Source of the DNA: Betaproteobacteria bacterium
Lineage (GTDB): Bacteria > Pseudomonadota > Gammaproteobacteria > Burkholderiales > SG8-39
DNA: 6,254 bases
Direction of reading: 5' to 3'
NCBI GenBank assembly: GCA_005888925.1
Contig: VBCP01000029.1
Coordinates: 1-6,254 of the forward strand
The notes under the pieces were generated by a model, which made no database searches, was not told the DNA's origin, and worked only from the letters and a program-made list of their open reading frames with translations. Below, piece after piece: positions 1 through 6,102 of this stretch; positions within the stretch are counted from its first letter, which is position 1; each line of letters starts with the position of its first letter. The position numbers and the translations under genes are program-made.

Positions 1-385
1 AGACGCGGTGCACCATCTTCTGCTCGAGATCGCCGTCGGCGAGCTCGCCGGGCCGGTAGACCACCTTCTTGTGCAGCTCGAGCTTCTCGCTGAACTGCTC
101 CTCCGTGAGATCGCCCTCGACGATGCCGTACATGCACCACACCTGGTGCGCGTGCATGGGGCTGACCTGTCCCGGCAGCCAGGTGATGGCGGTGATGACG
201 AAGGCATCGTCGGGATCGATGTAGAGGAGATGGCGCATGTAGCCGTTCGGGTCGCCGACGCGGTGCTCGGGCCGCAGCCAGGTCGGCTTGCGCAGCGCGA
301 CGTGCAGCGTTTCCTCGAGCTCGGCGAAGTCCTGGTGCTCCGCCGCGCGCGCGAGGCGCGCCAGCGCTGGGTGAATCGGGTTCAC
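1..385 (-). CDS. cysteine dioxygenase-family cupin (3' end outside window)
   Basis: Reading leftward from a GTG at 385, 128 residues are visible before the window edge. Residues 65-98 carry a cupin core of the cysteine/thiol dioxygenase type: TWLPGQVSPMHAHQVWCMYG, then GxVEGDLTEEQF. His78 and His80 match the first two iron ligands of the family. Residues KMVHRV near 126 match the LHRV segment that in the mammalian enzyme precedes the third histidine by about 15 residues, so the third ligand should lie just outside the window. Family members oxidise cysteine or another small thiol, such as 3-mercaptopropionate, to the sulfinate with non-haem iron in the cytoplasm; the substrate cannot be told here. 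The GTG overlaps the moeA stop in a GTGA arrangement, and a strong GGAGGGA ribosome site (391-397) sits five bases upstream, so the start is well supported and translation is probably coupled to moeA. Family is fairly sure; substrate is unknown. Confidence 0.82.
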   Translation of the reverse strand, partial: MNPIHPALARLARAAEHQDFAELEETLHVALRKPTWLRPEHRVGDPNGYMRHLLYIDPDDAFVITAITWLPGQVSPMHAHQVWCMYGIVEGDLTEEQFSEKLELHKKVVYRPGELADGDLEQKMVHRV

Positions 386-1644
386 GCGACTCCCTCCATC
401 AGCTGTACCGCGACCTGCTCGCCGGCCTTGACCGTGCCGCGCTCGTGCTCGAGCACGATGAAGCAGTTCGCCTCCGCCATCGAGCGCAGCACCCCGGAGC
501 CCTGCTGCCCGGTGATCCGCGCCTTCCACACATTGTTGTCCCTGAACAGCACGCCGCGCTGATATTCGGTGCGTCCGGGCACTTTGCGCAAGTTCTCGGC
601 CGCCGTCGCCGAGAGGAGCGGGATCGCATAGTCGTCGCGCCGGCCGGAGAGATGCAGCAGCGCGTCGCGCACGAACTGGTAGAAGGTGACCATCACGGCC
701 ACCGGGTTCCCCGGCAGCCCGAAGAGAAAGGCGTCGCCGATGCGGCCGAAGGCCATGGGACGCCCCGGGCGCATGGCGATCTTCCAGAACAGCACCTCGC
801 CGAGCTTCGCCGTCAGCGCTCTGACGAAATCCGCCTCGCCCACCGACACGCCTCCGGTCGTCACGATCGCATCGGCGGCGGCCGCCTTGTGGAAAGCGGC
901 TTCCAGCTGTACCGGGTCGTCGCGTACCACGCCGAGGTCGGTGATCTCGACGCCCAGGCGCTCGAGCATGCCGTGCAGCGTATAGCGGTTCGAGTCGTAC
1001 ACCTCGCCTTCTTTGAGCGCCGTCCCGATGGAAGCGAGCTCATCGCCGGTGGAAAAGAAGGCGACGCGCAGCTTGCGCCTGACGCGCAGCTCGCCGATGC
1101 CGAGCGAGGCGATCAGGCCGAGCTCTGCTGGGCGCAAGAGTTTTCCCGGATGAAGCACCGGCACGCCGATTTTCAAATCCTCGCCCGCATAGCGCACGTT
1201 CTGCGCGCGCTTCTGTCCGGGCGGCACGATGATGCGCTCGCCCTCGCGCTTCACCACCTCCTGGATCACCACCATGTCGCTGCCCGCCGGCATCACCGCG
1301 CCGGTCATGATGCGCACGCACTGTCCCGCGGCCAACGTGCCGCCGAACGGCTTGCCGGCGAGCGCAGTGCCGATCTCCTTCAGCGGCTGGGCGATATCGG
1401 CGAAGCGCACCGCATAGCCGTCCATCGCGGAGTTGTCGTGCGACGGCACGTTGATGCGGGGCACGATCTCCTCGGCCAGCACTCGGGCCAGCGCTGCGCG
1501 CACGGGGACTTGCTCGGTTTCGGAAATCGGCGTGATGCACGCGCGCATCGCCTCGCGCGCCTTCTCCACGTGCAGCGCATCCGGGTCGTAGCCGTCGAGA
1601 CAGCTCACGACCTGAGAAATAGGGACAGACCCTATTTTTCTCAT
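382..1644 (-). CDS. moeA: molybdopterin molybdenumtransferase MoeA
   Basis: MoeA inserts molybdate into adenylylated molybdopterin to give Moco, in the cytoplasm. The 420-residue product is of normal length. Visible landmarks are HDNSAMDGYAVR (about 69-80), GED near 156, STGDEL near 198-203, YDSNR (216-220), RDDP (241-244), TTGGVSVGEADF (262-273), the basic WKIAMRPGRP stretch (287-296) and GLPGNPVAV (309-317), followed by the C-terminal beta domain. These include the acidic positions essential in Escherichia coli MoeA. I chose the ATG at 1644, which overlaps the mobA stop as ATGA; a TTG two codons earlier is also open. The first nine or ten residues are encoded by a palindromic repeat, whereas related proteins, as I recall them, begin shortly before the segment VVSCxxGYDPDAL. 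The original start has therefore probably been replaced or extended. No Shine-Dalgarno sequence is seen, so expression probably depends on coupling to mobA. Function is very likely. Confidence 0.95.
   Translation of the reverse strand: MRKIGSVPISQVVSCLDGYDPDALHVEKAREAMRACITPISETEQVPVRAALARVLAEEIVPRINVPSHDNSAMDGYAVRFADIAQPLKEIGTALAGKPFGGTLAAGQCVRIMTGAVMPAGSDMVVIQEVVKREGERIIVPPGQKRAQNVRYAGEDLKIGVPVLHPGKLLRPAELGLIASLGIGELRVRRKLRVAFFSTGDELASIGTALKEGEVYDSNRYTLHGMLERLGVEITDLGVVRDDPVQLEAAFHKAAAADAIVTTGGVSVGEADFVRALTAKLGEVLFWKIAMRPGRPMAFGRIGDAFLFGLPGNPVAVMVTFYQFVRDALLHLSGRRDDYAIPLLSATAAENLRKVPGRTEYQRGVLFRDNNVWKARITGQQGSGVLRSMAEANCFIVLEHERGTVKAGEQVAVQLMEGVA
391..397 (-). promoter_or_regulatory. strong ribosome binding site for the cupin gene
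   Basis: Read leftward, GGAGGGA lies five bases before the GTG at 385 and inside the last codons of moeA. It fixes the GTG as the start and shows that the cupin is independently well translated despite the overlapping stop. It is the best Shine-Dalgarno match at any gene start in the window. Confidence 0.75.
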
Positions 1645-1680
1645 TTGCAATTGCGAAAAATAGAGTCCGTCCCCATTTTT
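1615..1680. repeat. pair of inverted palindromic repeats at the mobA/moeA junction
   Basis: Two copies of a short A+T-ended palindrome face each other. Copy one (1617-1640) has arms AAATAGGG and CCCTATTT around ACAGA. Copy two (1655-1680) has arms AAAAATAGAG and CCCCATTTTT around TCCGT, with two arm mismatches. Read in opposite orientation, the copies match at about 21 of 24 positions. The 14-base spacer (1641-1654) contains TTGCAA and the overlapping mobA stop and moeA start. The A/T-flanked GGGNCNGNCCC form resembles short dispersed palindromes in many betaproteobacterial genomes, some linked to REP-associated (Y1) transposases; that link is recalled, not shown here. It could act as a mobile REP-like element, an RNA hairpin between the two genes, or both. 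The structure is certain; its class is inferred. Confidence 0.8.
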
Positions 1681-2231
1681 CCCAGCTCCTCGAGCGTGTT
1701 GATGTTGCGGAAGGCGTCGGCCTCATCGTCGAACGCCACTTCCACCACGCGCAGCGACGCGTACCACGCGTCGATCTTGCGGCCGCCGGCGGCCAGGTAC
1801 GCTTCGAGATTGCCGGCAACAGAGCGGCGCACCAGCGCGAACACCGGATGCGGCTGCGCGCCGGTCTTCGCCACCGCGAGATCGTTGGCGCCCAGGTGCT
1901 GGCGCAGGCGCGCCACCAGGTCCGCGGGCAGGAACGGCGAATCGCACGGCACGGTGACCGCGAGCGGCTGCGAGATGGCTTCGAGCCCGGCGTGCAGGCC
2001 GGCGAGCGGGCCGGCGAAGCCGCCGACACGGTCGCTCACCACGCGGGGCCCGAAGGCGGCGTAGCGCTCGAGGTTCTGGTTGGCATTGATGACGATCTCG
2101 TCCACCTGCGGCGCGAGCCGGGCGAGCACGTGCTCGATCATCGCCTTGCCATGCAGCGCCTGCAGGCCCTTGTCGACGCCGCCCATGCGGCGGCCGAGGC
2201 CGCCCGCGAGAATGATGCCGCTGACGCTCAT
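1641..2231 (-). CDS. mobA: molybdenum cofactor guanylyltransferase MobA
   Basis: MobA transfers GMP from GTP to Mo-molybdopterin, giving the guanine dinucleotide cofactor needed by formate dehydrogenases, nitrate reductases and their relatives. The 196-residue protein has the nucleotidyltransferase signature IILAGGLGRRMGGVDKGL (6-23), the metal-binding VPCDSPFLP (94-102), the substrate-loop region GGFAGPLAGLHAGL (70-83), PHPVFALV (127-134) and the family's closing NINTLEEL (176-183). The ATG overlaps the stop of the upstream AraC remnant as ATGA, and the stop overlaps the moeA ATG the same way, so the genes read as one transcript. The last twelve or so residues (from about K185) are encoded by the inverted repeat and replace or extend the natural tail after LEEL, where family members usually end. 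No catalytic motif is affected. Function is very likely. Confidence 0.95.
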   Translation of the reverse strand: MSVSGIILAGGLGRRMGGVDKGLQALHGKAMIEHVLARLAPQVDEIVINANQNLERYAAFGPRVVSDRVGGFAGPLAGLHAGLEAISQPLAVTVPCDSPFLPADLVARLRQHLGANDLAVAKTGAQPHPVFALVRRSVAGNLEAYLAAGGRKIDAWYASLRVVEVAFDDEADAFRNINTLEELGKMGTDSIFRNCK

Positions 2232-2557
2232 GCGCGGAAGCTCGACGGCGGCGCGCCGAGCTCGCGGCGGAACATGGCGCTGAAGGCCGACGGGCTGTCG
2301 TAGCCGAGCTCCATCGCCACCTCAAGAATCGGCCGCCCCTCGGCGATCCACGCCAGCGCGCGCAGCAGCCGAGCGCGACGCCGCCACTCGGCGAAGCTCA
2401 TGCCGGTATGGCGACGGAAGTGGCGTGCAAGCGTGCAGCCGCTGAGCGCGCCCGAGCGCGCGATCTGCTCGAGCGCGGCGCTCTTCCTTACGGGCTTCGC
2501 CAATTCGCCGTGGCAGGTCGGTCTCGGCCTCACGCTCGTCGGCGTGTTCGCCGCCAT
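2228..2557 (-). pseudogene. truncated AraC-family regulator, C-terminal HTH half
   Basis: The 109-residue frame ends in a nearly complete AraC-type DNA-binding domain. The first helix-turn-helix runs from LEQIARSGALSGCTLARHF (29-47) through TGMSFAEWRRRARLLRAL. The second includes ILEVAMELGYDSPSAFSAMF and ends RRELGAPPSSFRA. Full-length relatives of this type are usually around 250-300 residues, with an N-terminal sensing domain that is absent here. Homology stops near 2470-2485. The upstream codons to the ATG at 2557 are only the antisense of the neighbouring MFS gene, so the natural 5' end is gone. Its stop overlaps the mobA start. It is probably a remnant, but a short protein of MarA/SoxS size could still be made and bind DNA. 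AraC genes of this kind often control a divergent transporter, which fits the MFS remnant alongside. Confidence 0.75.
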
Positions 2558-3271
2558 CTACCACCCGGTGGGCATCGCCATGCTGGTTGCCGCGCCCACC
2601 AAACTCGGCGCGGCGCTCGGCTGGAACGGACTCTACGGCAACCTCGGCCTCGCGGCGGCGTCGCCGCGGGTCTCGCCTTCATGGCGCTGGTGCCCGATCC
2701 CGGGCCGGTGAAGAAAACCTCGAAGTCGATCGGGCTGCACATCGACCGGCGCACGATGACGCGCATCTTCACCATCCTGCTCATCGCCACCGCCTGCGGC
2801 GGCGTCATCTTCAACTCGACTACGGTGGCGATGCCGAAGGTGTTCGATGAGCGCCTGCGCGAGCTCACGCAGAGCAACGTCGGCATCGGCGCGCTGGTCG
2901 CCGTCGTCTATACGCTCGCGGCCTTCGCGCAGCTCGCGATGGGCGCGCTGATTGACCGCTTCGAGCTGCGCCGCCTGATGATCGGCATCGCGCTGGTGCA
3001 GATTCCGCTGCTCGCGATCGCGGCCAACCTGCAGGGCTGGGCGATGCTCGTCGGCGCGCTCGCCATGATGCTCGCGGTGTTCGGCCAGATCCCGCTCAAC
3101 GACGCCATCGTCGGCAAGTACTGCGCCGACGAATACCGCGCGCGCGTGCTCGCGGTGCGCTACGTCGTTTCGCTGGGTGTCGCGGCCGTGGCAGTGCCCC
3201 TCATCGCGGTGCTCCATCGCACCGAGGGCGGCTTCACTTCTTCCCAGCGCGTCCGGTCGCGAAACCAGTAA
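2475..3271 (+). pseudogene. MFS transporter remnant, truncated and frameshifted
   Basis: This is part of a major facilitator superfamily permease. From about 2475 the frame reads AALFLTGFANSPWQVG and then a membrane segment ending IYHPVGIAMLV, typical of the third and fourth helices. It continues to GNLGLAAA near 2660, where the frame is lost. The sequence resumes one frame over as VAAGLAFMALVPDPGP. Later hydrophobic segments lie near 2769-2835, 2884-2943, 2974-3018, 3037-3100 and 3160-3211, with the MFS-like loop ALIDRFELRRLM between two of them. Roughly the first 60-80 residues are missing, with no start codon or ribosome site. The end, after LHRTEGGFTSS, lacks the expected last helix. A single missing G in the GCG run at 2652-2660 would explain the frameshift. 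The family is clear, but the substrate cannot be inferred. It is almost certainly non-functional unless the sequence here is wrong. Confidence 0.82.
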
Positions 3272-3296
3272 CAGCCTAGGCGAGCGCCGTAGGCTG
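3272..3296 (-). terminator. possible terminator hairpin at the end of fdhD
   Basis: A ten-pair stem with one bulged G (3289) and a four-base GAGC loop spans the fdhD stop codon; the arms are CAGCCTAGGC and GCCGTAGGCTG. On the leftward transcript it is followed by TTACTGGTTT, which is only moderately T-rich, so it is at best a weak intrinsic terminator for moaA-fdhD. There is no T run on the rightward side. It lies where the convergent fdhD and MFS remnant meet, which suits a terminator. The hairpin is seen; its role is inferred. Confidence 0.4.
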
Positions 3297-4109
3297 CGTC
3301 GCCGTTCTGCGCAGGCGCTCGCGCCCGGTGAACGCGAGGTAATGCTTGCCGCTCGCGCGGCCGAGCATCGTCATGCCGACTTTCTTCGCGATCTCGTGGC
3401 CCATGTGCGTGAGGCCGGAGCGCGAGACGAGGAAGGGGATGCGCATCTGCGCGCACTTGATCACCATCTCGGAGGTCAGTCGGCCGGTGGTGTAGAAAAC
3501 CTTGTCGGTGCCGTCGATCGCATCGAGCCACATGTAGCCGGCGATCGCGTCGACCGCGTTGTGGCGCCCGACGTCCTCGACGAACATCAGGATCTCGCCC
3601 TGCGTGTCGGCGAGCGCGCAGCCGTGCACCGCGCCCGCCTGCTTGTAGATGGTCTCGTGCCGGCGCACCCTGTCCAGCAGGATGAACAGGTTCTCGTCCG
3701 TCAGCGAGACGTCGTCGCGCAGGCGCACGTGGTCGATCTCTTCCATCAGGTCGCCGAACACCGTGCCCTGGCCGCAGCCCGAGGTCACGGTGCGCTTGCC
3801 GAGCTCGAGCTCCTTGCCGGTGGTGGTGGTCACGGCGACCGATCCGGTTTCCCAGTCGACCTGCACCGCGCGGATTTCCTCGAGCGAGGCGACCAGCCGC
3901 TGGTTGCGCAGGTAGCCGATGACGAGCGCCTCGGGCGCATGGCCGAGGGTCATCAGCGTGACGATCTCGCGCTTGTCGACGTAGAGCGTCAGCGGATGCT
4001 CCCCGGCGATCGACGTCGGCACCATCTCGCCGCGCTCGTTGTAGGCCTCGACCTCGAACGTCGCGGGACGTGCGGCGTTCGTCAGCTGTGGACGGTAACT
4101 AGCCCCCAA
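3276..4109 (-). CDS. fdhD: formate dehydrogenase sulfurtransferase FdhD
   Basis: FdhD passes sulfur from a cysteine desulfurase to the molybdenum cofactor before its insertion into formate dehydrogenase; without it the enzyme is inactive. From the chosen start the protein is 277 residues. Landmarks are AGEHPLTLYVDKRE (about 35-48), the catalytic loop TSGCGQGTVFGDL with Cys112, AGAVHGCAL (158-166), FVEDVGRHNAVD (176-187) and YTTGRLTSEMVIKCAQM with FLVSRSG (206-232), which are the cofactor- and nucleotide-binding parts of the family. The E. coli loop has two cysteines (CxxC); here the second is Gly, which I recall as usual in this betaproteobacterial branch. The start is uncertain: I chose a TTG with GGAG ten bases upstream, overlapping the moaA stop by 11 bases. 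A GTG at 4136 is also open but has no ribosome site. Translation is probably coupled to moaA. Confidence 0.93.
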   Translation of the reverse strand: MGASYRPQLTNAARPATFEVEAYNERGEMVPTSIAGEHPLTLYVDKREIVTLMTLGHAPEALVIGYLRNQRLVASLEEIRAVQVDWETGSVAVTTTTGKELELGKRTVTSGCGQGTVFGDLMEEIDHVRLRDDVSLTDENLFILLDRVRRHETIYKQAGAVHGCALADTQGEILMFVEDVGRHNAVDAIAGYMWLDAIDGTDKVFYTTGRLTSEMVIKCAQMRIPFLVSRSGLTHMGHEIAKKVGMTMLGRASGKHYLAFTGRERLRRTATQPTALA

Positions 4110-5154
4110 TGTAGGACATCTCCACCTTGCGCTCACGCGAGGTCGCTTCGGTGCGGATCTCGGAGTAGCGGTCGGCGCGCCGCTGCCAGACGGCGGCGAT
4201 CTCGTTGCGCAGCTCCTCGTCGCTCGCGCCGCCGCGCACCAGCGACTTGAGGTCGTGGCCCGATTGCGCGAAGAGGCAGGTGAAGAGCGAGCCTTCGGTG
4301 GAGAGGCGCATCCGGGTGCAGGTCGAGCAGAAGGCTTGCGTCACCGACGAGATGACGCCGATCTCGCCCGCGCCGTCGACATAGCGCCAGCGCTCGGCAA
4401 CCTCGCCCGGGTAATTCGCACCGATCGGCTCGAGCGGCCAGCGCGCTGCGATGCGCTTGACGACTTCCGCCGAGGGCACGACATCGTCCATGCGCCAGCC
4501 GTTCGAGCTGCCGACGTCCATGTACTCGATGAAGCGCGCGACATGGCCCGTGCCGCGCCAGCGCTCGGCCATGCGCACGATGTCCTGGTCGTTCACGCCG
4601 CGCTTCACCACCGTGTTGACCTTCACGGGCAACCCTTCCGCTGCCGCCGCCTCGATGGCATCGATGACCTTCGCCACCGGGAAATCCGCATCGTTCATCG
4701 CGCGGAAAGTGGCGTCGTCCAGCGAATCCAGGCTCACGGTGACGCGATGCAGGCCCGCCGCCTTCAACGCCTTGGCCTGCTTGGCGAGCAGAGAGCCGTT
4801 GGTGGTCAGTGTAATTTCTACTGGCAGCTCGGCGAGCATCGCCACCAGCCGGTAGAGATCGCGCCGCACGAGCGGCTCGCCGCCCGTCAGCCGGAGCTTC
4901 TGCACGCCCAGTCCGACGAAGATCCGCGCGAGCCGCGCTATCTCCTCGAAGCTGAGGATGGCGCTGTGCGGCAGGAACTGGTGATTGGCGTCAAACACTT
5001 CGCGCGGCATGCAGTACACGCAGCGGAAGTTGCAGCGATCGGTGACCGAGATGCGCAGGTCGCGCATCGGCCGCGCGCGCGTGTCGACGAGCGCACCACC
5101 CGAAAACGTCGGAGCCGCGCTGCGTCCAGAAACAATGGGAATGACCTTCTTCAT
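4099..5154 (-). CDS. moaA: GTP 3',8-cyclase MoaA
   Basis: MoaA is the radical SAM enzyme that cyclises GTP to 3',8-cyclo-7,8-dihydro-GTP, the first step of molybdopterin synthesis. The 351-residue protein is of normal length. It has the radical SAM cluster motif CNFRCVYC (Cys41, Cys45, Cys48), the SAM-binding LTGGEPLVRRDL (89-100), TLTTNGSLL (115-123) and VSLDSLDDATF (140-150). A second 4Fe-4S site binds substrate through Cys276, Cys279 and Cys293 (FCSTCTRMRLSTEGSLFTC), and the protein ends in the functionally important GG pair (350-351). The ATG at 5154 leaves about 40 residues before the first cysteine, with LVDTRARPMRDLRISVTDRC, as in betaproteobacterial relatives. The Shine-Dalgarno is poor (AGAGAAA). 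It leads a two-gene leftward unit with fdhD, and a likely promoter lies in the gap to the divergent genes. Identification is very secure. Confidence 0.97.
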   Translation of the reverse strand: MKKVIPIVSGRSAAPTFSGGALVDTRARPMRDLRISVTDRCNFRCVYCMPREVFDANHQFLPHSAILSFEEIARLARIFVGLGVQKLRLTGGEPLVRRDLYRLVAMLAELPVEITLTTNGSLLAKQAKALKAAGLHRVTVSLDSLDDATFRAMNDADFPVAKVIDAIEAAAAEGLPVKVNTVVKRGVNDQDIVRMAERWRGTGHVARFIEYMDVGSSNGWRMDDVVPSAEVVKRIAARWPLEPIGANYPGEVAERWRYVDGAGEIGVISSVTQAFCSTCTRMRLSTEGSLFTCLFAQSGHDLKSLVRGGASDEELRNEIAAVWQRRADRYSEIRTEATSRERKVEMSYIGG

Positions 5155-5174
5155 CGTGCTGTTTCTCTGGGGAA

Positions 5175-5183
5175 ATCATAGCA
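5175..5183 (-). promoter_or_regulatory. candidate extended -10 promoter for moaA-fdhD
   Basis: Read leftward, the sequence is TGC TATGAT, an extended -10 element 20 bases upstream of the moaA ATG. This would start transcription about 12-15 bases before the codon. No good -35 hexamer exists at the usual spacing (GCCCGG at 17 bases), as is common for extended -10 promoters. The position in the short divergent gap supports it, but this is a motif match only. Confidence 0.4.
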
Positions 5184-5194
5184 GAGCGGGTATC

Positions 5195-5668
5195 ATGCCG
5201 GGCGTGGAAAAGCCGAAGTTTCCGCTCGCTGTAGTAATGCAGCGCCGCCCGGCGCAAAGCCGCTGGGCCGATGTCGTGTGGGAGCCCTTCGGCGTGGTGT
5301 CCGGACATCAGGGCGAGGCGGCGAAGCTCTTGGTCGAGCACGATGGCACCGCGCAGTGGCTGCATCCGGGCTTCGCGCTGGAGCTGCATCGTGACGAAGC
5401 CGAGGGCTACTACATGAACGTGACTGCGCCGAATCCGCGCGTCTTCGTGCTGTGGCGCATGGAAGGCGAGAAGGCGCTTCCGCTCTATGTCACTGCCAGC
5501 TCCGATGAAGCCGCGCGCTGGCTGGACGGCGGCCATTCGGTCGACGGTGTCGCGATGCCGCCGGAGATCTATGCCTGGGTCGGCGACTACGTGGAGAAGA
5601 ACTACCGGCCCGAGCCGCAGAAGCGCATCAAGCCGCGCTCGTTCGTGCACCCGAAGGACCGCGTCTGA
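5195..5668 (+). CDS. DUF3305 domain protein, formate dehydrogenase-associated
   Basis: This 157-residue soluble protein has no signal peptide or membrane segment. I recognise it as DUF3305 from the opening FPLAVVMQRRPAQSRWADVV, WEPFGVV, the central WLHPGFALELHRDEAEGYYM (about 50-69), VFVLWRM near 80 and the closing PPEIYAWVGDYVEKNYRPEP. The tail is basic (QKRIKPRS). It has no cysteines, so cluster binding is unlikely. The family is, to my knowledge, found in proteobacteria beside formate dehydrogenase genes and DUF3306; its biochemical role is not established. The frame is open far upstream into moaA antisense, but the ATG at 5195 is the first that does not run into moaA and fits the family start. 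A GTG at 5204 is an alternative. The ribosome site is weak. The stop shares one base with the next ATG (TGATG), so the pair is probably coupled. Confidence 0.88.
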   Translation: MPGVEKPKFPLAVVMQRRPAQSRWADVVWEPFGVVSGHQGEAAKLLVEHDGTAQWLHPGFALELHRDEAEGYYMNVTAPNPRVFVLWRMEGEKALPLYVTASSDEAARWLDGGHSVDGVAMPPEIYAWVGDYVEKNYRPEPQKRIKPRSFVHPKDRV

Positions 5669-6102
5669 TGGCCGACGAGAAGGAAGCATTCCTCTCGCGC
5701 TGGTCGCGGCTGAAGCGCGAGCAGCCGCTGGAAAAGAAGGACGAGACACCCGCGCCGGCGCTGCCGCCGGTCGAGAGCCTGACGCCGGAATCGGACTTCG
5801 CGGGCTTCATGCATCCCAAGGTGAAGGAAGAGCTGCGGCGCCTCGCGCTGAAGAAGCTCTTCAGCGATCCGCATTTCAACCTGCCCGATCCGTTCGAAGC
5901 GTATTCGGGCGACTGGACCGGCGGCGAGCCGATTTCGCCCGAGCTGATGGCGACGCTCAACCAGGCGCGCAGCATCCTATTCACCGAGGAAGAGAAGAAA
6001 GCCGCCGACGAGCGGGAAGCGGCCGCGAAGGCCGCCGCGCAGGTCGCCGAGAATGTCGAGGGGGAAGCAAAGCAAGATGAGCCTGGCAGGCAAGACACTT
6101 AA
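5668..6102 (+). CDS. DUF3306 domain protein, formate dehydrogenase-associated
   Basis: This 144-residue hydrophilic protein has a charged N-terminus (FLSRWSRLKREQPL), a proline-rich linker, and a core at about 44-100. That core (GFMHPKVKEELRRLALKKLF, then SDPHFNLPDPFEAYSGDW and PISPELMATLNQAR) matches DUF3306. The C-terminal 35 or so residues are a Glu/Lys/Ala-rich, probably helical or disordered tail. There are no cysteines, signal peptide or membrane segments. DUF3306 normally follows DUF3305 in formate dehydrogenase clusters, as here, and its function is not established; an assembly or maturation helper is a reasonable guess. The ATG shares a base with the upstream stop and has AAGGA nine bases before it (5654-5658), so the start is firm. 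The last 26 bases overlap the next gene. Confidence 0.87.
   Translation: MADEKEAFLSRWSRLKREQPLEKKDETPAPALPPVESLTPESDFAGFMHPKVKEELRRLALKKLFSDPHFNLPDPFEAYSGDWTGGEPISPELMATLNQARSILFTEEEKKAADEREAAAKAAAQVAENVEGEAKQDEPGRQDT

Noticed and set aside
8..562. A 184-codon rightward frame at the left edge
   Set aside because: It lies opposite the cupin and the end of moeA, both of which have recognisable conserved motifs on the other strand.
445..2064. A 539-codon rightward open frame opposite moeA and mobA
   Set aside because: It is the antisense shadow of two clear genes in GC-rich DNA; its translation is rich in His, Arg and Ala and shows no family motif.
3254..3270. Short GGT/ACC hairpin around CGCGAA as a terminator
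   Set aside because: The stem is only three clean pairs and no T run follows.
3160..3531. Leftward frame giving CYWFRDRTRWEEVKPP near 3260
   Set aside because: It looks protein-like, but it overlaps fdhD out of frame, runs antisense to the MFS remnant and matches no family I recognise.
4255..5181. A 308-codon rightward frame opposite moaA
   Set aside because: moaA has both iron-sulfur motifs and the GG end; the opposite frame is a codon-bias shadow.
5175..5196. ATCATA and TATCAT in the divergent gap as an FNR-like or other palindromic operator
   Set aside because: The two hexamers are not reverse complements and do not fit the TTGAT-N4-ATCAA pattern.
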